From NCBI GenBank assembly GCA_963814875.1, contig CAWFFJ010000011.1, positions 1 through 37,166 on the forward strand: a DNA stretch of 37,166 nt. The letters run 5' to 3'. A program made the position numbers and the translations under genes. The notes under the pieces were generated by a model. That model did not search any database and had not been told where the DNA came from. It was given only the letters and a program-made list of their open reading frames with translations. Every line of letters begins with the position of its first letter. The first letter of the stretch is position 1. Below, piece after piece: positions 1 through 6,060 of this stretch. This DNA comes from CAVSIS01 sp963814875. Lineage in GTDB: Bacteria > Acidobacteriota > Thermoanaerobaculia > Thermoanaerobaculales > Sulfomarinibacteraceae.

Positions 1-46
1 CGCTCACGGCCTGCGGCCGCCCTTGACAGCCGACTGCCGGCCGCCT
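1..46 (+). repeat. Dispersed ~46-bp repeat, left copy
   Basis: Positions 1-46 match the reverse complement of 37101-37146 at about 41 of 46 bases (aligned by eye). Both copies contain a short GGCC-NN-GGCC hairpin and the word TGACAGCCG. The differing bases lie partly in the hairpin loop. The repeat runs directly into the ribosome-binding region of the first gene. It may be one unit of a larger interspersed repeat family, and the window (contig) may end here because of it. Confidence 0.7.
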
Positions 47-57
47 TGGGGGCAGGT

Positions 58-456
58 ATGAGCCAGCACACTCCCCCGTCCAGCCAGCCACGAACCTCCC
101 ACCGCAGTCTGCCTCGGGGCCGGGCCAAGCTGCTCGCGCTCTCAGTCGCCGTAGAGCTTGCCGCGACCCTCGCCGAGCTGTCATTGCGTCGCGGGCTCTC
201 ACATCTGAGGGACCACCTCGTACGGGCAGCCGACAACACCGCGCTGCGGCTGTCAGAGGCGAGCGGGCGGACGCTGGGCAACCGGTACCAGCATCTCGAG
301 GCCGCCTATGCAGAGAACCAGGAAGTGCAAAGCGATCTCGTCCTGATGCGAGCTCGCGGGGTCGAGATCCCCGCAGCGGTCCTCCATCACGCAGATCGGT
401 TGGGCGGTCTGATCTACGGGCTGCTGCGCGTGGAGCTGCGGGATACAAGCAGGTGA
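58..456 (+). CDS. Four-helix bundle protein (bS23 / Avd-like)
   Basis: A small all-helical protein of 132 residues. After a basic, disordered N-terminus (about residues 1-25) the rest shows the pattern of the four-helix-bundle family once called S23 ribosomal protein: a LRDHLVRAADNTALRLSEAS segment (family pattern: LR.Q..RAA.S...N.AEG.GR), a YQHLEAAYAENQEVQSDL helix and a last helix ending in LLRVEL. Family members occur inside 23S rRNA intervening sequences, as accessory proteins (Avd) of diversity-generating retroelements, and as orphans in repeat-rich intergenic DNA. No reverse transcriptase or rRNA is nearby, so this is an orphan. The ATG at 58 is preferred to the TTG at 46 because a G-rich Shine-Dalgarno-like stretch lies just before it. 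It is flanked by a dispersed repeat upstream and a hairpin directly downstream. Molecular function is unknown. Confidence 0.75.
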   Translation: MSQHTPPSSQPRTSHRSLPRGRAKLLALSVAVELAATLAELSLRRGLSHLRDHLVRAADNTALRLSEASGRTLGNRYQHLEAAYAENQEVQSDLVLMRARGVEIPAAVLHHADRLGGLIYGLLRVELRDTSR

Positions 457-458
457 GG

Positions 459-478
459 GCCACTACCCAAGTGGTGGC
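459..478 (+). terminator. Hairpin directly after the four-helix bundle gene
   Basis: An 8-bp stem (GCCACTAC with GTGGTGGC, one G-U pair) and a CCAA loop start three bases after the stop codon. A moderately T-rich stretch follows. It fits an intrinsic terminator, or the structured edge of a small mobile cassette. Confidence 0.45.
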
Positions 479-498
479 TTGGTGTTTTGGTAGTTCAG
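478..498 (+). repeat. Dispersed repeat CTTGGTGT...GGTTCAG, short copy
   Basis: The segment reads CTTGGTGTTTTGGTAGTTCAG and resembles 28408-28436, which carries the same ends with one extra 8-bp CTTTGTGT-like unit. It begins at the foot of the hairpin after the four-helix bundle gene. Confidence 0.5.
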
Positions 499-628
499 GA
501 CGCGGTATCCACTGAGCAGCCTTGTACTTCCGAGTGGTCGCTTCGCAGAATGTCGCCAAACCGGAGGGAGTTCTCACCCGGGAGTAGCACAGAAGCACAG
601 AAGAGAACAGGAAGCCAGCTTCCTGCGG

Positions 629-670
629 AGCGCCATGATCGCGCTCGATCACGAGCGCGATCATGGCGCT
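629..670. repeat. Perfect 18-bp inverted repeat (hairpin/cruciform)
   Basis: Arms 629-646 and 653-670 are perfectly complementary (AGCGCCATGATCGCGCTC) around the six-base loop GATCAC. Three GATC sites lie within 42 bp. A smaller hairpin (arms 609-615 and 618-624) precedes it. No T-tract follows on either strand, so a plain intrinsic terminator is unlikely. It sits between the four-helix bundle gene and the insertion sequence, outside the proposed element boundary. The rest of the gene-free stretch 457-703 shows no convincing ORF. Confidence 0.7.
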
Positions 671-708
671 GGGCGGCCCCGGGCGGACGTCTCTGTGTCT
701 CTGAGACT

Positions 709-723
709 CATAAAGAAGGCTCC
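709..723 (+). repeat. Left subterminal inverted repeat of the IS
   Basis: CATAAAGAAGGCTCC matches the reverse complement of 2195-2208 except for one gap and one substitution. It lies 5 bp inside the proposed left boundary. Confidence 0.65.
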
Positions 724-732
724 CCCTTCGGC

Positions 733-780
733 GAGCGGTTACGCTCATCGTTGGGAAACAAACCCGTGTTGACGCACGGG
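733..780 (+). promoter_or_regulatory. Two short hairpins in the transposase 5' leader
   Basis: Hairpin one is GAGCG-GTTA-CGCTC (733-746). Hairpin two is CCCGTG...CACGGG (763-780). The second ends just before the AAGGAGG ribosome-binding site of the transposase, so it could modulate translation or block read-in transcription. This is inferred from position only. Confidence 0.4.
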
Positions 781-794
781 AGAAGGAGGAGCCA

Positions 795-1814
795 ATGGAA
801 CTGTACTGCGGAATCGATCTTCACTCCAACAACAACTATGTGGCGATCCTGAGCGACACGTTGGAGCAGGTAGCGTGTCGAAGACTCCGCAACGATCTCG
901 GGCAGGTGATGGGGTTTTTGGAGCCCTATCGGGAGGATTTGGTCTCGGTGGCGGTGGAGTCCACCTACAACTGGTACTGGCTGGTGGACGGGCTCATGGA
1001 GGCCGCCTATGACCTCCACTTGGTCAACACGACCAAGGCTTCCAAGTACAGCGACATGAAGTACACCGACGACAAGCACGACGCACGCTGGATTGCCCGG
1101 CTCCTGGCCCTCGGGATCCTGCCCGAGGGCTACATCGTCCCACCGCAGGAGCGTTGCCTGCGGGACCTGTTGCGGCGGCGGTCCTTCTTCGTGAGGAAGA
1201 GAACGGATCACCTCCTCTCGGTGGGCACTCTGCTGGAGCGAAGCACCGGGCTGCGGGTGGAGACCGCCGAGATCCAAAAGTGGTCTGGAAAAGAGGTGCG
1301 TGCCCTGATTGACGACCCGTTCGTGGCCGAGTCGATCACGGTCATGCTCCCAGTCGTCAGAGCTTTCACGCGTCAGATCAAGAGCGTGGAGAAGCAGGTG
1401 TTGGCCGAGGCGAAGCTGCGCAGTGACTTCCAGCTCCTGAAGACTGCGCCCGGGATCGGGGACATCCTCGCGCTGACCATCATGTATGAGACCGTCACCA
1501 TCGACCGCTTCTCCAAGGTGGGCAACTACATCTCGTACTGCCGCTGTGCCAAGTCAGAGCACACCAGCAACAACAAGAGGAAAGGAGCCGGCAACCGGAA
1601 GAACGGGAACAAGTACCTGTCGTGGGCCTACTCCGAAGCCGCCCACCACGCGAAGCGGCTCGATCCCTTGGCGCGAGGCTACTTCGCCCGCAAGAAGAAG
1701 CGAAGCCATCCGATGGTCGCGAAGCGGGCTCTGGCCGCCAAGATCGCACGAGGCTGCTACTACGTGCTCCGCGATCAGACGCCCTTTGACCCGTCACGGA
1801 CGTTTCCCAAGTGA
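795..1814 (+). CDS. IS110-family (IS1111-type) transposase/recombinase
   Basis: A DEDD-type recombinase of 339 residues, the usual family length. The N-terminal RuvC-like domain shows GIDLHSNNN (first Asp near residue 8), VAVESTYNW (Glu near 54) and YTDDKHDARW (the Asp pair near 94-98). The C-terminal Tnp2-like domain shows TAPGIGDILA, a helix-hairpin-helix-like stretch, then AKSEHTSNNKRKGAGNRKNG, where the family's catalytic serine sits, and YLSWAYSEAAHHAKR. The family excises and integrates circular elements without terminal inverted repeats, guided by a structured non-coding RNA encoded in the element. A strong AAGGAGG ribosome-binding site precedes the ATG. The reading frame is intact, so the element may be active. 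Subgroup assignment rests on the subterminal repeats and the long 3' non-coding end. Confidence 0.93.
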   Translation: MELYCGIDLHSNNNYVAILSDTLEQVACRRLRNDLGQVMGFLEPYREDLVSVAVESTYNWYWLVDGLMEAAYDLHLVNTTKASKYSDMKYTDDKHDARWIARLLALGILPEGYIVPPQERCLRDLLRRRSFFVRKRTDHLLSVGTLLERSTGLRVETAEIQKWSGKEVRALIDDPFVAESITVMLPVVRAFTRQIKSVEKQVLAEAKLRSDFQLLKTAPGIGDILALTIMYETVTIDRFSKVGNYISYCRCAKSEHTSNNKRKGAGNRKNGNKYLSWAYSEAAHHAKRLDPLARGYFARKKKRSHPMVAKRALAAKIARGCYYVLRDQTPFDPSRTFPK

Positions 1815-1908
1815 GAATCCCGGAGCGGAGCCCGAGAGAGGCACTGGCTCACAACCAAGGCTCTGAGTGGGCCCGCTTCGGGTCAAACCGCTCTTCACCG
1901 AGACGCGA

Positions 1909-2070
1909 CCAGGCCATGAACCACTCAGCACTGGAACCCCCGCGGGTATCCAAGCTCTCTGTTTGCCATGGGCATGACCTGGAGATCCCGACAATTCTCT
2001 GGCGACGTGACTCACGTCCGGGGCGGCAGCTTCGGCTCAACCGCCTAGATCCTGATGGGTGTGTGGCGCG
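1909..2070 (+). ncRNA. Candidate bridge RNA (seekRNA) in the right end of the IS
   Basis: Downstream of the transposase stop lies a 410-bp gene-free stretch. Within it, 1909-1918 pairs with 1973-1982 (9 of 10 bp). An upper hairpin forms from 1931-1954 (CTGGAACCC, CCGC loop, GGGTATCCAAG with bulges). Between them is an internal loop with strands 1919-1930 and 1955-1972. The left strand begins AACCAC, complementary to GTGGTT of the rebuilt target. The right strand contains TCTCTGT, identical to that target across the CTCTG core. This is the architecture of a bridge-RNA target-binding loop. Further on, a hairpin with a UUCG loop (about 2022-2045) is followed by ATGGGTGTG at 2055-2063, identical to the element's right terminus at 2206-2214, a possible donor guide. 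Boundaries and expression are not shown. Confidence 0.5.
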
Positions 2071-2152
2071 GCCTTGGCCCAATCCCGACCAGCGAGATCC
2101 CGGGCACGCTTCAAAGGTCTGAGCGGTGCGAACGGTATCCCCTGCAGCCAAG

Positions 2153-2170
2153 AGAGGAGAGCTCTCCTCT
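2153..2170. repeat. 18-bp perfect palindrome in the IS right end
   Basis: AGAGGAGAGCTCTCCTCT is self-complementary over 18 bp. It lies between the candidate guide RNA and the right subterminal repeat. It could be a protein-binding palindrome or the end of the RNA. Role unknown. Confidence 0.55.
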
Positions 2171-2194
2171 TGTGCGGGGTCTGTTGACTTGACA

Positions 2195-2208
2195 GGAACC
2201 TTCTTATG
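2195..2208 (-). repeat. Right subterminal inverted repeat of the IS
   Basis: GGAACCTTCTTATG is the inverted partner of 709-723. It is followed by GGTGTGC and the boundary pentamer CTCTG. Confidence 0.65.
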
Positions 2209-2224
2209 GGTGTGCCTCTGTGGT

Positions 2225-2620
2225 TTATGTTCTCTGCCCGAGGCGGCGGATCTCGGCGAGGCTCTGCACGTCGTGCTCGGCGAGCTCCCCGGCAAGGCGC
2301 CACGGGTCGAGGGTGCGGCGGTCGGCGAGCCGGATCTGACGGTGCAGCGTTGTGCCGTCGACGGCGGCGAGGAGCTCGAGCAGGCGCGCCCGCCCTGCGG
2401 CGAAGGCGGTCACCGGGTCCGCCGCCCGGTCCGACGGCGGCGCCGGCGCCTCGACGCCCAGCAACGCGGCGAGCCGGACGACCGCCTCCGCGTCCCGCCT
2501 CTCCATCCGCTCGACGACGGCCGTCGCCTGGTCGCTCGAGTTGCCGGCCAGCGAGCGAAGCCGATCGGGGGTGTCGGCCAGGGCCGAGCGCCAGACCATG
2601 AACTCGGTGACCTCGGACAC
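2225..2620 (-). CDS. Small DinB-like protein
   Basis: 131 residues starting with GTG at 2620, eight bases after the stop codon of the upstream helicase gene, so probably co-transcribed with it. The C-terminal half (RLLELLAAVDGTTLHRQIRL ... TLDPWRLAGELAEHDVQSLA) follows the DinB/YfiT four-helix pattern, in which a basic 'tl..l...iaeHd..hl' helix ends the fold. The family usually has about 150-170 residues and three metal-binding histidines. Here only the His of AEHD is in the expected context, so the protein is short at the N-terminus and may have lost metal binding. Function is unknown. Assignment to DinB is moderate and based on pattern only. Confidence 0.55.
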   Translation of the reverse strand: MSEVTEFMVWRSALADTPDRLRSLAGNSSDQATAVVERMERRDAEAVVRLAALLGVEAPAPPSDRAADPVTAFAAGRARLLELLAAVDGTTLHRQIRLADRRTLDPWRLAGELAEHDVQSLAEIRRLGQRT

Positions 2621-2628
2621 CGGTCCGG

Positions 2629-4029
2629 TCAGCCTTCCGAGCTGCCGCCGCCTTCGCCGGAGCTGCCGCTCGTGCCCTCGGGTGGGCGCCGGCGACGGCG
2701 CCGCCGCTTGGGCTTCGGCGGAGCACCTTCGGGGGCCGCCTCGCGGCCGCCCTCGGCGGTCGCCGCGCCGGTGTCAACCGCGCGGCCCCGGGGACGCCGG
2801 CCGTGGACGACGCGGGAGCGGGACGGGCGTTCGCCGTACGGCACCACGCGCGCGAACAGGTCATCCGTCGCGAACTCGACCGGGATCTCGTAACCGACGA
2901 ACTTGTGCACCGCATCGAGCGAGTAGACGTAGTCCTCACAGGCGAGGGTGATGGCCATGCCCTCGGCGCCGGCGCGCGCGGTCCGGCCGATCCGGTGGAC
3001 GTAGTCCTCCGCGTCCTGGGGCAGGTCGTAGTTGATGACGTGGGTGACGCCTTCGATGTGCAGCCCGCGGCTCGCCACGTCGGTCGCAACCAGGATCGGA
3101 AGGCGGCCTTCGCGGAAGTCGTCGAGCACTCGCAGGCGCTTGGTCTGCATCACGTTGCCGGTCAGCGCGCGGGCCTGGTAGCCGTGCCGCTGGAGGTCCT
3201 CGACCAGCCGGCGCGCACCGTGGCGGGTGTTGACGAAGACCATCGTGCGGGTGGTCGCCTCGCGCTCGAGCAGGCCCAACAGCAGGGAGAGCTTCTCCCG
3301 CGAGGAGACATGGAACAGGCGCTGGCGGATGGTGTCGGGCGTGATCAGCTCACGGCCGATCACGACCTCCTGGGGGTTGTTCATGTGCCGCCAGCCGATG
3401 GTCGCCACCCGGGTCGACAGGGTGGCGGTGTACATCATCGACTGCCGCTTCTCCGGCGGCGGCAGTCGCCGCAGCAGCCACCGGAGGTCGTCCGCAAACC
3501 CCATGTCGAACAGCCGGTCGCACTCGTCCACGACCACGATCTCGGTCGACCCCAGCGAGTACGCACCCTGCTTGTGGTAGTCGATGAGGCGACCCGGGGT
3601 GCCGATCAGCAGGTCGGTCCCGGCGGACAGGATGTCGCGCTGCTTCTTGTAGTCGAGTCCGCCAAAGACAACGTGGACCTTGACGCCGACGTAGTGACCC
3701 AGGGTCTCGGCATCGCCGCGGATCTGGACCGCCAACTCACGGGTCGGCGCGATGATGAGGGCCCGCGGGACCTCGGGCGGCGTGGTGCGGGGGACCCGCA
3801 GCATGTGGCTGAAGATGGTGAGCAGGTAGGTCGCCGTCTTGCCCGACCCGGTCTGGGCCTGCACGACGACGTCCCGACCCGCGAGAGCGACCGGCAGCAC
3901 CTCGTGCTGGACCCGGGTCATGCGGGTCCAGCCCTGCTCGTCGACGGCAGTGCGAACCTGTTCGGGCAGCTCGAGCGTGTCGAAGGTGGCGTCTGCGAAC
4001 AGTTGATCCGAGCCGGTATCCGTATCCAT
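2629..4029 (-). CDS. DEAD-box ATP-dependent RNA helicase (RhlB/RhlE-like)
   Basis: 466 residues with the full set of helicase motifs in order: Q-motif region (FDTLELPEQV ... TRVQHEVLP, residues 15-47), Walker A AQTGSGKTATYL, motif Ia PTRELAVQ, GTPGRLID, motif II as DECD rather than DEAD, motif III TAT, then domain 2 with VFVNTRHGARRL, ATDVASRGLHIEGV and HRIGRTARAG. After about residue 400 comes a low-complexity basic tail (KPKRRRRRRRPP followed by Gly/Ser/Glu), typical of RNA-binding extensions in bacterial RNA helicases that act in mRNA decay, ribosome assembly or cold adaptation. The extended -10 (TGCTACAAT) lies only nine bases from the ATG and no Shine-Dalgarno is visible, suggesting a nearly leaderless mRNA. 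The gene is divergent from the TPR gene at 4144. Confidence 0.92.
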   Translation of the reverse strand: MDTDTGSDQLFADATFDTLELPEQVRTAVDEQGWTRMTRVQHEVLPVALAGRDVVVQAQTGSGKTATYLLTIFSHMLRVPRTTPPEVPRALIIAPTRELAVQIRGDAETLGHYVGVKVHVVFGGLDYKKQRDILSAGTDLLIGTPGRLIDYHKQGAYSLGSTEIVVVDECDRLFDMGFADDLRWLLRRLPPPEKRQSMMYTATLSTRVATIGWRHMNNPQEVVIGRELITPDTIRQRLFHVSSREKLSLLLGLLEREATTRTMVFVNTRHGARRLVEDLQRHGYQARALTGNVMQTKRLRVLDDFREGRLPILVATDVASRGLHIEGVTHVINYDLPQDAEDYVHRIGRTARAGAEGMAITLACEDYVYSLDAVHKFVGYEIPVEFATDDLFARVVPYGERPSRSRVVHGRRPRGRAVDTGAATAEGGREAAPEGAPPKPKRRRRRRRPPEGTSGSSGEGGGSSEG

Positions 4030-4038
4030 CGGCGCAGG

Positions 4039-4047
4039 ATTGTAGCA
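4039..4047 (-). promoter_or_regulatory. Extended -10 promoter of the helicase gene
   Basis: On the minus strand TG-C-TACAAT ends nine bases before the ATG at 4029. This would place the start of transcription two to four bases before the start codon. No -35 match is obvious, which is common with extended -10 sites. Confidence 0.45.
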
Positions 4048-4143
4048 GGGACCCGCCGCAGAGGCGGTACACTGTGGACCCGGACGCGCCGCGCAGAGAC
4101 ACGATCACGCACCGCGCCGTCCTCTGGGAGACGATCGGTGACC

Positions 4144-6060
4144 ATGAAATCCTGGTTTGCGCGCGTCGCCCTCGCGATCGTCGCGCTCGCTCTCACCGCC
4201 CCGCCGACCACGGTCCTCGCCGTCCAGGCGACGGCCGAGACCCCGTCGGCGCCCGCCGGGTTGGAGACGTTCCTCGAGGCGCGCCTGCTCGAGTCGCAGG
4301 GACGCTACCGCGAGGCCCTTGAAGCCTATGCCACGGCCCTCCAGGAGGCACCCGACTCGATCGAGGTCAGGGTGACCTACGCGGCGCTGCTGGGAGACCT
4401 CGGCCTGCCCGACAAGGCGGTCGATCTGCTTTCGGGCCGCGAGGACCTCGACTGGTACGGCCTACGGACTCGAGCTCTCGCCCTCGCTCAGCTCGCGACC
4501 CGGCAGCCCGATGAGCTCTCTCGCGCCGAAACAGCGCTGCGCACCACGCTCGCCGAGCGCGACGACGACCCCCAGGTCCAGCTCGCCTACGCCCAGGTGC
4601 TCGAGCGACAGGGGAAGATCGCAGAGGCCGAGGCGGCGGTGGCCGAGATGCGGAGCGGTCGTGGCAGCCACCCCCAGCTCGCCGCCTACGACGGCTCGCT
4701 GCTGCAGCGCCTCGGCCGACTCCGCGAAGCGGCAGACGCCTACCGCGTGTGCGTCGACAGCGGACCGCAGGCGGGGTCCTGTCGCCAGGGCCTGGTCGAT
4801 TCCCTGGTCGCACTGGGACGCTCCGCTGAGGCGGGCGAGGCGATGCTCGGCTGGCTCCAGGACGACGACCTCGACGGCCTGCTGCAGGCGTCGAGCCTGC
4901 TCTCCGACGGCGGCCGCTCCGAAGCGGCGCTGCGCACGGTGCGTCGCGTGCTCGCGGTCCAGCCCGACTCGGTGCGGGCGCGGACCCTCGAGGCCCTGCT
5001 GTTGTCGGCCACGGGCCGCTCCCAGGAGGCCGTGTCCCGGCTCGAGGCGGTGAAGAAGAAGAACCCGAACGACCTCGACATCCTGCTCCCGCTCGCGTGG
5101 GCGGAGGCGCGCGCAGGCCAGCTCGACGCGGCCCGCGCCGATCTCGAGCACGCATGGGAGCTGTCGCGCGACGACGTCAGCTCGCGAGCTTCGGCACGGA
5201 CCGCGGTCACCGCTGCGCGGATCGAGCTCGCCACCGACCATCCGCTGGTGGCCCGCGAGTGGCTCGAGCGGCTCGCCGACCCCGACCAGGGAGGCGCCGA
5301 GCTGGTCCAGCTCCTCGCGCTGACCTACCGGCGCACCGAGCAGTGGCGAGAGGGCGTTGCCGGCATGCTGCGACTGCAGCCGCGGCTGACGGGCCCGGCG
5401 CGAATCCAGGCGACGGCGTTCGAAGCCGAGTGCCGCCTACGCCTGGGCGAGGCCAAGGGGATGGAGCGCCTGCGGCCGCTGCTCGGCTCCGCCAATCTCG
5501 ATGCCGTGTTCGCCGCCCTCGGCGTACTCCAGACTCTAGAGCGCTGGAGGGACGTCGAACGCGAAACGGTGACCGTGCTCGAACGCTTTCCCGACAACCG
5601 CCAGCTCCGGTTCGCCCGGGCCGCCGCGCTCGAGCGCCTCGGTCGCAGCGACGACGCCGCGGCGATCTTCCGGGGGCTCCTCGAGCAAGAGCCGGACGAC
5701 GCCGAAGCGGCCAACTACCTCGGCTACATGTGGGCCGACCTCGGGATCCACCTCGACGAGGCGCTGCCGCTGATCCGCCATGCCGTCGAGCTCGAGCCGG
5801 ACAATCCCGCCTACCTCGACTCCCTCGGGTGGGTACACTTCCGCCTCGGCCACCTCGACGAGGCCGAGCGCTGGCTCCGCCAGGCCGTCGACGGCTCGCC
5901 GTCCGATGGGACCGTCCTCGCCCACCTCGGCGAGGTTCTGGCTGCACTCAGCAAGACCGCGGAGGCCCGCAAGTCGCTCGAGCGAGCCCTCACCCTGTCT
6001 CCCGAGAACCCCGACCACGTTCGCCAGCTGCTGGCCGACCTCCCCGATGCGCCTCACTAG
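4144..6060 (+). CDS. Secreted TPR-repeat protein
   Basis: 638 residues. The N-terminus (MKSWFARVALAIVALALTAP) is a clear Sec signal peptide, so the protein is exported or periplasmic. From about residue 40 to the end it is a chain of tetratricopeptide repeats, best seen in ESQGRYREALEAYATALQEA, LGRLREAADAYR, AANYLGYMWADLGIHLDEAL, DSLGWVHFRLGHLDEAERWL and HLGEVLAALSKTAEARKSLE. The ATG at 4144 is chosen because the signal peptide starts there; the frame stays open far upstream only through lack of stops opposite the helicase gene. A TACACT -10-like element at 4068-4073 could be its promoter. It overlaps the LolB-like gene by 14 bp. The order TPR protein, LolB, IspE also occurs in pseudomonads, which suggests a role connected with lipoprotein or envelope biogenesis; the precise function is unknown. 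Confidence 0.85.
   Translation: MKSWFARVALAIVALALTAPPTTVLAVQATAETPSAPAGLETFLEARLLESQGRYREALEAYATALQEAPDSIEVRVTYAALLGDLGLPDKAVDLLSGREDLDWYGLRTRALALAQLATRQPDELSRAETALRTTLAERDDDPQVQLAYAQVLERQGKIAEAEAAVAEMRSGRGSHPQLAAYDGSLLQRLGRLREAADAYRVCVDSGPQAGSCRQGLVDSLVALGRSAEAGEAMLGWLQDDDLDGLLQASSLLSDGGRSEAALRTVRRVLAVQPDSVRARTLEALLLSATGRSQEAVSRLEAVKKKNPNDLDILLPLAWAEARAGQLDAARADLEHAWELSRDDVSSRASARTAVTAARIELATDHPLVAREWLERLADPDQGGAELVQLLALTYRRTEQWREGVAGMLRLQPRLTGPARIQATAFEAECRLRLGEAKGMERLRPLLGSANLDAVFAALGVLQTLERWRDVERETVTVLERFPDNRQLRFARAAALERLGRSDDAAAIFRGLLEQEPDDAEAANYLGYMWADLGIHLDEALPLIRHAVELEPDNPAYLDSLGWVHFRLGHLDEAERWLRQAVDGSPSDGTVLAHLGEVLAALSKTAEARKSLERALTLSPENPDHVRQLLADLPDAPH

Larger units (their letters stand above)
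704..2220 (+). mobile_element. IS110-family element, IS1111-type (about 1.5 kb)
   Basis: The element carries one transposase gene (795-1814), a short left non-coding end (about 90 bp) and a long right non-coding end (about 400 bp). Near the two ends lie imperfect subterminal inverted repeats, CATAAAGAAGGCTCC at 709-723 and the complement of CATAAGAAGGTTCC at 2195-2208, a trait of the IS1111 subgroup. The pentamer CTCTG occurs at both boundaries (699-703 and 2216-2220). Removing the segment after the first copy through the second restores CTCTGTGTCTCTG joined to TGGTTTATG, which closely matches the uninterrupted dispersed repeat at 28142-28160 on the opposite strand. There is no other target duplication, as expected for IS110 elements. 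The exact ends are inferred and may be off by a few bases. Confidence 0.75.

Noticed and set aside
58..456. Diversity-generating retroelement based on the Avd-like four-helix bundle protein
   Set aside because: No reverse transcriptase, template repeat or variable repeat is visible.
733..780. Bridge RNA in the left end of the IS
   Set aside because: Only about 90 bp lie between the inferred left end and the transposase, with two small hairpins and no guide-like match; the right end fits better and agrees with the IS1111 layout.
2803..4143. Upstream extension of the TPR protein frame through the helicase gene
   Set aside because: The signal peptide and start at 4144 are clear, and the extension is antisense to the helicase.
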